DNA of 64,000 nucleotides from an uncultured Sphingorhabdus sp. Lineage in GTDB: Bacteria > Pseudomonadota > Alphaproteobacteria > Sphingomonadales > Sphingomonadaceae. The stretch is from positions 124,001-188,000 of the forward strand of contig CALMYW010000394.1 in assembly GCA_937873665.1 (NCBI GenBank). Reading direction: 5' to 3'. The position numbers were made by a program, and so were the translations under genes. The notes beneath the pieces are model-generated. The model was given only the letters and a program-made list of their open reading frames with translations, was not told the DNA's origin and did not search any database. Positions within the stretch are counted from its first letter, which is position 1. Each line of letters begins with the position of its first letter. This document shows positions 56,849 through 64,000 of this stretch, one piece after another.

Positions 56849-58053
56849 ACCGCTTCCCCTGCCGCCACACCACTCGCCCAGGCCCATTGGAAGTTGTAGC
56901 CGCCAAGCCATCCGGTGACATCGACGGCTTCGCCGATGAAGTGCAAGCAGGGGACAGCTTTGGCCTCCAGAGTCTTTTGCGACAGGCCATCGGTGGCAAC
57001 GCCGCCGCGCGTGACTTCGGCCTTGGCATAGCCTTCGCTGCCATTGGGGTGGAAGATCCAGCTATCCAGCCGCGCGCCTGCTTCGGCCAGTTTGCGGTCG
57101 GATTGATCGGCGAGATTGCCGTTTAGCGCTAATTGTGCGGCCAAGGCTTCGGCAAGTCGCCCCGGCAAATGCTTCTCCAGTGTTGAGCGCATGGTCGCGC
57201 GCGGATTGGCGCGTTTGGCTTCGGCGAGCAGTGCGCCCGCATCGGCCTCGGGCAGGAAATCGATCTGGATCGGATCGCCATTGGACCAATAGCTACTGGC
57301 CTGCAGGATGGCGGGGCCCGACAGACCTTTGTGTGTAAACAACGCAGCTTCTCGGAATGCGGCCTTGCCTGCAGTCGCGATCACTTCTGCAGACACGCCC
57401 GACAATTCACGGAACAGCACGTCGTCGCCACCCAATGTCAGCGGCACCAAGGCCGGGCGTGGTTCGATCACCTTCAGTCCGAACTGGCGGGCCAGATCAT
57501 AAGCAAAAGCCGTCGCGCCCATTTTGGGAATGCTCGGTCCGCCGGTTGCCACGATCAGGCGCGGGGCGCTGGCCGCCAGTTTTCCATAGGCGACACGGAA
57601 ACTGACGCCGTCGTGTGCGACGTCTCGCACATCGAGCCCAAAGGCAAAATCGACGCGGCCACCATAAACGACAGCCTTATCGCATTCGTCCATCAACATC
57701 GAAACGATCTGCCGTGCACTTCCATCGCAGAACAACTGCCCCAGCGTTTTTTCATGGAATGCAATCCCGTGCGACGTCACCAGATCGATGAAATCCTGCG
57801 GTTCATATCGCCCCAGCGCCGATTTGGCGAAATGCGGATTGGCGGAAATATAGCGTTCCTGCGCATTCTGGCTTGTCGCATTCACATTGGTGAAGTTGCA
57901 CCGCCCGCCGCCTGAAATCAGGATTTTCTTGCCCGGCCCCGAGGCATGGTCGATCACCAGCACGCGTCGCCCGTGTTGCCCCGCCGTCAGCGCAGCCATC
58001 AGCCCCGCCCCGCCAGCGCCCAAGATAATCGCGTCGTAATTTCCGGCTTTCAT
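56845..58053 (-). CDS. NAD(P)/FAD-dependent oxidoreductase, YhiN/HI0933 family
   Basis: A 402-residue flavoprotein. The FAD motif is DAIILGAGGAGLMAALTAGQ at the N-terminus, with a second conserved block GGGRCNFTNVN. A C-terminal WLGGYNFQWAWASGVAAG completes the FAD site. The reaction is unknown in the family. The ATG at 58053 is preferred to the frame open to 58074. It is divergent from the DUF4424 gene, 30 bp apart. Confidence 0.93.
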   Translation of the reverse strand: MKAGNYDAIILGAGGAGLMAALTAGQHGRRVLVIDHASGPGKKILISGGGRCNFTNVNATSQNAQERYISANPHFAKSALGRYEPQDFIDLVTSHGIAFHEKTLGQLFCDGSARQIVSMLMDECDKAVVYGGRVDFAFGLDVRDVAHDGVSFRVAYGKLAASAPRLIVATGGPSIPKMGATAFAYDLARQFGLKVIEPRPALVPLTLGGDDVLFRELSGVSAEVIATAGKAAFREAALFTHKGLSGPAILQASSYWSNGDPIQIDFLPEADAGALLAEAKRANPRATMRSTLEKHLPGRLAEALAAQLALNGNLADQSDRKLAEAGARLDSWIFHPNGSEGYAKAEVTRGGVATDGLSQKTLEAKAVPCLHFIGEAVDVTGWLGGYNFQWAWASGVAAGEAV

Positions 58054-58083
58054 CGCACGCCCTTGGCATGGCATAGCCGCAAC

Positions 58084-59118
58084 ATGAAGAAATTTATCGC
58101 CTTGCTCGCTTTGAGTGCCGTTGCCGCCCCGTCCTTTGCCAATGATAGTAGCGCTGCCATCGGCTTGGGTGGGCTTGAACTAACGCACAACGATGCGATC
58201 AGTATGGACAGCGAAGACCTGTTTCTTTCGCGCCAATTAGTGACGGTGAAGTACCGTTTTACCAACAGCAGCGCCAAGGATGTCGAAACGCTGGTCAGCT
58301 TTCCCCTGCCACCGTTACCGAACGGGATAGAGGGATATATCGATGCCCCCTCCTTCTCCGACTGGCGCGAGCAATTGGAATTCAAAACGCTGGTTGACGG
58401 GAAGTCGGCAGCGCTCGGCTATCACGAGGTGGTAACGCTGGTCGGCAAACCCGAGGCGAAAGGCGTAGAGGCGCGTCTGAAGGCCTTGGGCTGGCCAGTA
58501 AAACATTGGGATGACTATGAATTTGGCGAGAAATATGTCGACAAGCTGACACAGGCCGAAAAGGACTCACTGGTTGCCGAGGGGCTGTTGCGCAAAGAGG
58601 CGGACAGCGACTATTATTCACCCAACTGGCAGATTCAGGCGCATGTAACGCGCAAACAACTCTTCCCTGCAGGCAAGACGATCACGGTAGAACATAGCTA
58701 TAAGCCCATTGCAGGCGGGAGCGTCGGCGGCATGCTGTCGCCCGAATATCGCAAGGAAAGTGATTATTTCGCCGAATATCAGGCCGCTTATTGTATCGAC
58801 AGCGCATTCCTCAAAGGCTTTGACAAGCGCATATATGCGGAGCGTGCCAAGGCCAACGCGCGCGGCGATGAATATGGAGTCGCTTATGTCGAACACTGGC
58901 TGGACTATGTGTTGAAATCAGGGGCCAACTGGAAAGGCCCGATCAAGGACTTCCGCCTCGTGGTCGACAAGGAAAAGCCCGGCAATCTGCTCAGCTTCTG
59001 CATGGATGGGGTGAAAAAGATCAGCCCGACGCGCTTTGAGGTTCGCAAATCCAACTTCGAGCCTACGCGCGACATCCAGATTCTAATTGCGGAGTTTTAC
59101 GACCCCAATGCCCAATGA
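58084..59118 (+). CDS. DUF4424-like secreted protein
   Basis: A 344-residue protein with a signal peptide (MKKFIALLALSAVAAPSFA). The mature part has the pattern VTVKYRFTNSSAKDVETLVSF and PLPPLPNGIEG early on, with conserved Trp and Cys-containing strands later (AYCIDSAF, LLSFCMDGV), as in DUF4424 proteins. No activity is known for the family. Two cysteines could form a periplasmic disulfide. It has its own promoter in the short divergent gap. Confidence 0.75.
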   Translation: MKKFIALLALSAVAAPSFANDSSAAIGLGGLELTHNDAISMDSEDLFLSRQLVTVKYRFTNSSAKDVETLVSFPLPPLPNGIEGYIDAPSFSDWREQLEFKTLVDGKSAALGYHEVVTLVGKPEAKGVEARLKALGWPVKHWDDYEFGEKYVDKLTQAEKDSLVAEGLLRKEADSDYYSPNWQIQAHVTRKQLFPAGKTITVEHSYKPIAGGSVGGMLSPEYRKESDYFAEYQAAYCIDSAFLKGFDKRIYAERAKANARGDEYGVAYVEHWLDYVLKSGANWKGPIKDFRLVVDKEKPGNLLSFCMDGVKKISPTRFEVRKSNFEPTRDIQILIAEFYDPNAQ

Positions 59119-59195
59119 TGCGAATGTTTCGCATCTGCTGCCTAGCTGTGCTATGAGTCTCAATACGGGGGGCTTTCCGGAAAGGAAATTTGCCC

Positions 59196-59354
59196 ATGCA
59201 ACGTTTCGAAGATCATGACGAACTGACGGAAACCGAAGCCAGCGGCGGTGTGAAGGAACATGGTGTGCGCTATGTCCTCGGCATATCGTTGTTTCTGGCA
59301 ATTGGTCTGCTGTCGATAATGTGGATCATTCCGGCGGCGAATAGCAGCGGCTAA
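59196..59354 (+). CDS. Small single-helix membrane protein
   Basis: A 52-residue ORF preceded by an AAGGAAA site. The N-terminus is acidic and soluble (MQRFEDHDELTETEAS), and residues 26-47 form one hydrophobic helix (YVLGISLFLAIGLLSIMW). It has its own stop and normal codon use. I do not recognise a family; it is a plausible real small gene between the DUF4424 and DUF3297 genes. Confidence 0.6.
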   Translation: MQRFEDHDELTETEASGGVKEHGVRYVLGISLFLAIGLLSIMWIIPAANSSG

Positions 59355-59395
59355 ACCATTGCCATCGGCGCGGCTTTGCGGCAAAGGCGCTGGCC

Positions 59396-59671
59396 ATGAC
59401 TGACAGCAATAATCTTCCGCCCGACCGCCTTTCGATTCACCCCTTCAGCGAATATTTCGATCAGGACGCGCTTTCACGCGGCATAGGCATCCGCTTCAAG
59501 GGCGAGCAGAAGACGACGGTTGAGGAATATTGCATTTCCGAAGGCTGGATAAAGGTTTCCGCAGGCAAGAGCCGTGATCGCAACGGTCGCCCGATGCAAC
59601 TGACCCTCAAAGGACCGGTCGAAGCCTGGTTTGAGGATATGGGCGACGACGCGCCGGTTGCCAAAGCCTAG
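59396..59671 (+). CDS. DUF3297 family protein
   Basis: A 91-residue protein nearly all covered by the DUF3297 pattern: LSIHPFSEYFDQDALSRGIG, then VGxx-like IRFKGEQKTTVEEYCISEGW and GRPMQLTLKGPVEAWFED. It is soluble. Function is unknown. It ends in a CTAG tetramer shared with the convergent serine hydrolase. Confidence 0.85.
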   Translation: MTDSNNLPPDRLSIHPFSEYFDQDALSRGIGIRFKGEQKTTVEEYCISEGWIKVSAGKSRDRNGRPMQLTLKGPVEAWFEDMGDDAPVAKA

Positions 59672-60801
59672 CTTTTCGGGAAAATCGCGATAAGCTTGGC
59701 AATTTGGTCGTTGATCGGATCGAGTTGATCATCCTGCGTCTTGCCAAGGCGAACGATCGTCAACCGATGTTGCGGCGAAACGACAATGAACTGGCCGAGA
59801 TGGCCTAGCGCCGCGAATACATCCGATGGCGCCTTTCCGGGGAACAGCACCTGATCCCTTCCCTCTGGCCGCCTTTTGTTGAGCCACACATGCCCGCCAT
59901 AGGCTGGATCGTTCGCGCTCGACGTCTTCATGAATCGCGTCCAGCTGGTAGGCAGCAGTTGCGCCGAGCGAACCGAGCCATTGTTGCGCAGGAATTCGCC
60001 GAATTTTGCCCAGTCACGCGCGGTAGCATGGATCATGCTGCCACCAAGCATCGTACCGCTGCGGTCAAATTCGGGAACCGCACTGGTCATGCCAAGCGGC
60101 TCGAACAACCGTCCGCGCGCATATTCGAGCATTGCGTTACGCCGGACAACAGGATCGCTGCTGTCAGTCAATGTCCGCGTCATGATGTCGGCCAATATGT
60201 GGCTGGTCGCGGTGGAATATTCAAAATGGCGACCGGGTTCCGCTTCCAGATTGCGCTTTTCCGCATAGCGCGCGACATTTTCTCGGCCATCAAGGAACAG
60301 CAGACGGGTTGTATCAGCCTCGTAGATGGCTTTGTCGCCCTCTGCCATTTCAGTGTGATCGAGGCCCGATGACATGTGCAGCAAATGGCGCAAAGTAATC
60401 TTGGCCCGCGGGTCGCCCGGACTGGACCATTCGGGAACGGGTGCGGTATCGTCGAGCACCAGCAAACCATCAGCCACCATCATGCCAATAAGTGTTGCCG
60501 TAACGCTTTTGGCCATCGACCAGCTGATCAGGCGACTATCTGGTCCATAACCAGGGGCATAGCGTTCTGCGACCACCCGGCCGCCGTGCATGACGACGAT
60601 CGCGCGGGTTTCCTCCAACGCTGGATCGTCGAAAAAGGGAGCGATGGTTGAAGCAAGGCGTTCCTTTCCTGGGGCGGCATCGTCTACAATATTCTCTATT
60701 GCTGGCGCGGTCTCAACAGGCTTAGGCTCTACTTCACCCCCGCAACTTGCGAGCAGCAATGAAATGGCGGTTGCACCAAGCGGCAATTTGTATCTAGGCA
60801 T
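59668..60801 (-). CDS. Serine hydrolase of the beta-lactamase/NylB fold, lipoprotein
   Basis: A 377-residue protein. The lipobox LLASC places the lipid-anchoring Cys at C20. The active-site SxxK is SMAK (S95, K98) in LISWSMAKSV; a Tyr is in the HFEYSTATSH block, and a late HLGQF stands where beta-lactamases have KTG. This is the layout of class C-like hydrolases and 6-aminohexanoate-dimer hydrolases rather than a true beta-lactamase. The substrate is unknown. It is divergent from the next gene, 31 bp apart. Confidence 0.87.
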   Translation of the reverse strand: MPRYKLPLGATAISLLLASCGGEVEPKPVETAPAIENIVDDAAPGKERLASTIAPFFDDPALEETRAIVVMHGGRVVAERYAPGYGPDSRLISWSMAKSVTATLIGMMVADGLLVLDDTAPVPEWSSPGDPRAKITLRHLLHMSSGLDHTEMAEGDKAIYEADTTRLLFLDGRENVARYAEKRNLEAEPGRHFEYSTATSHILADIMTRTLTDSSDPVVRRNAMLEYARGRLFEPLGMTSAVPEFDRSGTMLGGSMIHATARDWAKFGEFLRNNGSVRSAQLLPTSWTRFMKTSSANDPAYGGHVWLNKRRPEGRDQVLFPGKAPSDVFAALGHLGQFIVVSPQHRLTIVRLGKTQDDQLDPINDQIAKLIAIFPKS

Positions 60802-60832
60802 GGCGCGGATGAATGCACCAGGAAGGCAAGCC

Positions 60833-61210
60833 ATGGCAACCGCAACTTCAAAGCCGTCTGCAAAAGCCGTCTGGCCGCTGGCTAAGAAAATCAAATATGG
60901 TGCGGCTGCCATTGGCGCGTTGCTTGTCCTTTGGCTCGTCTTCAACTTTGCCGACATCAAGGCGCAGGCGAAACTTGGCGCGTCCTATGGCGCGCATATC
61001 GCCTGTTCATGCCGCTATATCGAGGGTCGGCCTTTGGCGTCTTGCGAAAAGGATTTCGAACCGGGAATGGAACTGGTCTCGGTGAGCGACGATCCGGACA
61101 ACAAACGGGTAACCGCGTCAGTTCCTTTGCTTGCCGAGGCTGTAGCCGAACGACGCCGAGAATTTGGCTGTATTCAGTTGAATGACAAAGAAATAGCGGA
61201 ACTCGATTAA
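60833..61210 (+). CDS. Unknown membrane-anchored small protein
   Basis: A 125-residue protein from the ATG at 60833, which has an AGGAAGG site. One hydrophobic helix lies at about residues 21-43 (KYGAAAIGALLVLWLVFNF), followed by a periplasmic-type part with CSCRYIEGRPLASC and a later Cys; three or four cysteines suggest disulfides or metal binding. No family is recognised. It ends in a TTAA shared with the convergent gene. Its neighbour, the serine hydrolase, is divergent. Confidence 0.65.
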   Translation: MATATSKPSAKAVWPLAKKIKYGAAAIGALLVLWLVFNFADIKAQAKLGASYGAHIACSCRYIEGRPLASCEKDFEPGMELVSVSDDPDNKRVTASVPLLAEAVAERRREFGCIQLNDKEIAELD

Positions 61211-61746
61211 ACTGCGGCTTTGGGCCTAGCTGACCACAAAATTGCTGCCGCGATAAGTTCAATAGTGCCGCCAGCTATGGCGATCAAATCTCCCGACGGA
61301 AATGCCAGCCAAATCCCAACAAATCCGATTGCCAGCAATGCGAAGCCGAGAACGATATAGTGGCTAAGGCCATATATGGTTTTGAATGTTAGGTAGCGCG
61401 CGCCAACGGCCATCAAAGCGATCGCAAAAAACCAGGCTGGCTTATTTCCGCTGACAAGATAGCCGGCGAAGAGTCCCAAAAGGATTATTGGCACGGTCAA
61501 TAGCCCGATCATTTCAAGACTGTTATCAGCGCTGACCGCCGGCCGTTTCAAAATCTGTCGAACGATAAGCGTGGATAGCGGGTGGATCGCCATCCCACCA
61601 AAAAACAGCAAAGCCATGGCAAAACGCGCATCCAGACCGAGAGCCGCAATCCCGGAAGCCAACCAAACTACGCCAGATACTGCCACGCCAATCGCGCCAT
61701 TCGCATAGGATGAACACAGTTCTTCCTGAGCAGCTTTAATATTCAA
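61207..61746 (-). CDS. Unknown multi-helix membrane protein (DUF7010-like)
   Basis: A 179-residue protein with about six hydrophobic helices between residues 15 and 175. The pattern NGAIGVAVSGVVWLASGIAA near the start recalls the DUF7010 group, a weak assignment. I start it at the TTG at 61746, which has a strong GAGGGGGAG site 5-6 bp upstream; the longer frame to 61818 overlaps the mnmA end and has no site. It is downstream of mnmA on the same strand, 34 bp apart. Confidence 0.7.
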   Translation of the reverse strand: MNIKAAQEELCSSYANGAIGVAVSGVVWLASGIAALGLDARFAMALLFFGGMAIHPLSTLIVRQILKRPAVSADNSLEMIGLLTVPIILLGLFAGYLVSGNKPAWFFAIALMAVGARYLTFKTIYGLSHYIVLGFALLAIGFVGIWLAFPSGDLIAIAGGTIELIAAAILWSARPKAAV

Positions 61747-61780
61747 GGATACTCCCCCTCGTGAATCACTGACTGTGGGA

Positions 61781-62902
61781 TCAAACCAAGCAAGCTTCGG
61801 CACCCGCTGTTTCTTCAATCCAGCCGCCGCCTAGCACTCTATCGCCTTCATACAGCACAGCGGCCTGCCCAGGCGCCACACCATATTCGTCTGACGCAAA
61901 GCGCAACCATTCGCCGTCCATCGTTGCTGGAACGGGCTTGGCGAGCGAACGCACCTTCGCCATCACCTGACGATCTTGGACATCCGCAAGCCAGTTAGGT
62001 TCAACGATACGCGCCGCACTGACAGCCAAGGCGCGCTTTGGCCCGACAACGACCGCCTGTGTTTGCGGATCAAGCCGGACGACATAGAGCGGCTCCGAAA
62101 GTCCACCAATTTCCAGCCCGCGCCTCTGCCCCACCGTGTAATGAATCAGCCCTTTGTGCCGCCCGAGTTCGCGCCCTTCCATATCGACAATCGGGCCATC
62201 GCTATCCGCTTCGGGGCGAATTTTGCGGACTACCGCTGCATAGTCCCCCTCAGGTACAAAGCAGATATCCTGGCTGTCTGGCTTGTTGGCGACGACCAAA
62301 CCCATGTCCTGAGCGATTTCACGCACCGCAGGCTTGGGCATACCGCCCAATGGGAAGCGTAGGAAATCGAGTTGCTCCCCGGTTGTTGCAAAGAGGAAAT
62401 AGCTCTGGTCTCGAGCCGGATCGAGCGCGCGGTGCAGCTCTGGCCCTGACGCACCCTCGATACGGCGGACATAATGGCCGGTCGCCAGGCAATCCGCACC
62501 CAACTCCTTGGCAAGACGAAACAGGTCTGTGAATTTCACACCCATATTACAACGCACGCACGGAATTGGGGTGCGGCCCCGCATATATTCATCTGCGAAA
62601 TGGTCGATCACTGAATCACGAAAGCGGCTTTCATGATCGAAAACATAGTGCATGATTCCCAGACGGTCGGCGACGGCGCGAGCATCTCTAATATCCTGAC
62701 CGGCGCAACAGCTCCCGGCCCGCTTCACCGCACTGCCATGATCATAGAGCTGCAGCGTGACGCCGATTGTCTCGGCGCCAGATCGCGCGGCAAGCGCAGC
62801 AACGACCGACGAATCGACCCCACCCGACATCGCGACCACGATTCGCTTGCCAGCCAGATTCTGACCCAACTGGAAATCGGGAAGGGAAAAATTCTTATCC
62901 AT
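61781..62902 (-). CDS. mnmA: tRNA 2-thiouridylase MnmA
   Basis: A 373-residue enzyme that puts the 2-thio group on U34 of Lys, Glu and Gln tRNAs. The PP-loop motif [16 protein letters not shown] is near residues 22-37; catalytic cysteines are in [12 protein letters not shown] and [12 protein letters not shown]. The ATG at 62902 is preferred to the frame open to 63007. The gene probably precedes the membrane protein at 61207. Confidence 0.97.
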   Translation of the reverse strand: MDKNFSLPDFQLGQNLAGKRIVVAMSGGVDSSVVAALAARSGAETIGVTLQLYDHGSAVKRAGSCCAGQDIRDARAVADRLGIMHYVFDHESRFRDSVIDHFADEYMRGRTPIPCVRCNMGVKFTDLFRLAKELGADCLATGHYVRRIEGASGPELHRALDPARDQSYFLFATTGEQLDFLRFPLGGMPKPAVREIAQDMGLVVANKPDSQDICFVPEGDYAAVVRKIRPEADSDGPIVDMEGRELGRHKGLIHYTVGQRRGLEIGGLSEPLYVVRLDPQTQAVVVGPKRALAVSAARIVEPNWLADVQDRQVMAKVRSLAKPVPATMDGEWLRFASDEYGVAPGQAAVLYEGDRVLGGGWIEETAGAEACLV

Positions 62903-63450
62903 TGTTCCAAGATTATGTCGTTTTAGCGCACTACAACCCTTGGCCGGACGAAAATTCTCGTTTCGGTACAGCTGGGGCGCCCAAATGATAATTGCTGTTA
63001 ACCTCACCTAATGCCGTGTGAATGGCCAATTTACCAGACGTTATGTGTGTTGGTGTAAATGCATCGACATGGACATGAACTTTCCCCATCCAAAGCGTCG
63101 GCAATTGCAGCCGCACCGAGGCGGTAAATTTGCCGAACTCGTTGCTGCTGCTGTGACACGCCAGATGGCGAGCATAACCACGCAATTTGCTGCAACAGGT
63201 CCGGACGGCATCCTTGTGTCGAACGATCCGATTAGCGAGCGGATGCGCTTTTTTGCAGCGCCTAAAGGTTCGCAAAGACAGGCGGCGTCTGGCGCGTTTT
63301 TGCCGTCGGAATTGTTCGGGCTAACCAAAGTAAACAAAATCGACGCAAACATTTACCCTGACGCTTTAGCGAATGGAAAACCCTATCTGTTTACTGAGAG
63401 TTCGCCGGGGCAACCGGCGGCTTTGCGGGGCATGGAAAATTGAGGATAGC
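62903..63450 (+). other. 548 bp between mnmA and sciP; one doubtful ORF
   Basis: The gap should hold the mnmA and sciP promoters. A plus-strand frame at 63018-63443 (or from an ATG at 63069, 125 codons) could encode a small protein rich in Arg, Gln and Ala, but it has no recognised pattern. I leave it as doubtful. TTAACCTCACCTAA near 62999 is not a good CtrA box. No tRNA or small RNA is evident. Confidence 0.4.
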
Positions 63451-63750
63451 ATGATTGAAAACCAGAAAATCCGGCCTGCACAGGTGATTGGCCCGCTCGG
63501 CGAGCCACTTACCATAGACAGTTTGCCGCCTCCAGAGACCACCCGATGGGTAGTCCGTCGCAAGGCGGAAGTGGTCGCAGCTGTTAACGGCGGTCTCTTG
63601 TCGGTTAGCGAGGTTTGCGAGCGCTATGGGCTGACACTGGAGGAATTTGCTTCATGGCAACGCGCCATTGATCGCTCGGGAATGCCGGGATTGCGGGTGA
63701 CGCGGATCCAGCATTACCGCGATCTGTATGAGCGCCAGCAAAAATACTGA
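63451..63750 (+). CDS. sciP: CtrA inhibitor SciP (DUF1153)
   Basis: A 99-residue protein of the SciP family: RPAQVIGPLGEPLTIDSLPP, then RWVVRRKAEVVAAVNGGLLS, a helix-turn-helix like VSEVCERYGLTLEEFASWQR, and GMPGLRVTRIQHYRDL. In Caulobacter SciP binds CtrA and blocks transcription of CtrA targets in part of the cell cycle. A GAGGA site precedes the ATG at 63451. A strong terminator follows. Confidence 0.95.
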   Translation: MIENQKIRPAQVIGPLGEPLTIDSLPPPETTRWVVRRKAEVVAAVNGGLLSVSEVCERYGLTLEEFASWQRAIDRSGMPGLRVTRIQHYRDLYERQQKY

Positions 63751-63771
63751 CGCGGCGTGAAGTGATCGCGC

Positions 63772-63800
63772 AAAAAAGCCCGGTATTCCCGGGCTTTTTT
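63772..63800. terminator. Terminator after sciP
   Basis: GCCCGG (63778-63783) pairs with CCGGGC (63789-63794), flanked by AAAAAA on the left and TTTTTT on the right, so it works in both directions. Confidence 0.9.
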
Positions 63801-63912
63801 GTTGCCCTGTGTAAACTGTTTTAGTCGGCTAAATCAGTATTTGCGTTCCTATGGTCAGGCGATATGCTGCACCAAGGCAGGAAAATGCCTTTTTAGAGCA
63901 GGAGGACAATCT

Positions 63913-64000
63913 ATGGGTTGGATTATTGCAATCATCGTCGGTGGCATTGCAGGCTGGCTCGCCAGCAAAGTAATGAACCGGGACGCTTCCATGGGAATAG
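63913..64000 (+). CDS. GlsB/YeaQ/YmgE family membrane protein, 5' end
   Basis: The ATG at 63913 has a GGAGG site 8 bp upstream. The 29 visible codons (MGWIIAIIVGGIAGWLASKV and on) match the first hairpin of the transglycosylase-associated / YeaQ-YmgE family (Pfam PF04226), usually about 80-85 residues with three helices and stress-induced. The window edge cuts the gene. Confidence 0.85.
   Translation, partial: MGWIIAIIVGGIAGWLASKVMNRDASMGI

Noticed and set aside
59668..60801. True beta-lactamase resistance gene
   Set aside because: SxxK is present but the KTG motif is replaced by HLG and it is a lipoprotein of NylB-like type; no basis for calling resistance.
62999..63012. Possible CtrA box near mnmA/sciP
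   Set aside because: The second half-site is displaced by one base from TTAA-N7-TTAA, so the match is poor.

Overview
This 64 kb window is chromosomal DNA from an alphaproteobacterium, almost certainly a member of the Sphingomonadales (Sphingopyxis/Sphingorhabdus-like; the genus is a guess). The evidence is a SciP (DUF1153) gene, a haem-lyase-type ccm operon, the rpsB-tsf-pyrH-frr-uppS-cdsA-dxr-rseP-bamA-skp-fabZ block without lpxD or lpxA (expected where sphingolipids replace LPS), GAAC-N7-GAAC LexA-type operators, and REP-like palindromes typical of sphingomonads. Most of the window is core genome. There is no rRNA, prophage, transposase or CRISPR array.

Layout. 1-5.8 kb: branched-chain amino acid genes (ilvB tail, ilvN, ilvC, then leuA on the other strand) with a YceI protein, a GNAT acetyltransferase and a nitronate monooxygenase. 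leuA has a 15-codon leucine-rich leader peptide and alternative hairpins. 5.8-7.1 kb: a small accessory operon (unknown protein plus AHH-family nuclease-like protein) behind a LexA-type operator. 7.2-14 kb: kup, then the coupled operon ccmC-D-E-F-G-H-I. 14-16.7 kb: OmpA-like protein, an amino-acid dehydrogenase, tRNA-His and L31. 16.8-28 kb: the translation / isoprenoid / phospholipid / outer-membrane-assembly block, read right to left from rpsB to fabZ. 28-32 kb: secreted proteins and peptidases, and a small membrane-protein gene behind a second LexA-type operator. 32-38 kb: hup, lon, ybaB, dnaX and a cell-wall amidase. 38.7-45.5 kb: rne, a BepA-like M48 protease, a DsbA-like oxidoreductase, rlmE and ppx/gppA. 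45.7-52 kb: tRNA-Gln, an XpaC/TelA pair, and a tesA / YbbA-YbbP-like divergent cluster. 52-64 kb: a BASS transporter, typA, an orphan restriction-like protein, a VapBC module, a flavoprotein, several small envelope genes, a serine hydrolase, mnmA, sciP, and the start of a GlsB/YeaQ gene cut by the window edge.

The genes are tightly packed. Many neighbours overlap by the 4 bp ATGA-type junction, several convergent pairs share a palindromic stop tetramer, and several divergent pairs have starts only 12-32 bp apart. A family of palindromic repeats, three of them exactly 84 bp long, sits in the gaps, including one inside the rpsB-tsf operon.

The best leads for new biology are the two predicted SOS-controlled loci (7.1 kb and 30.1 kb), the leuA leader, and the palindromic repeats.
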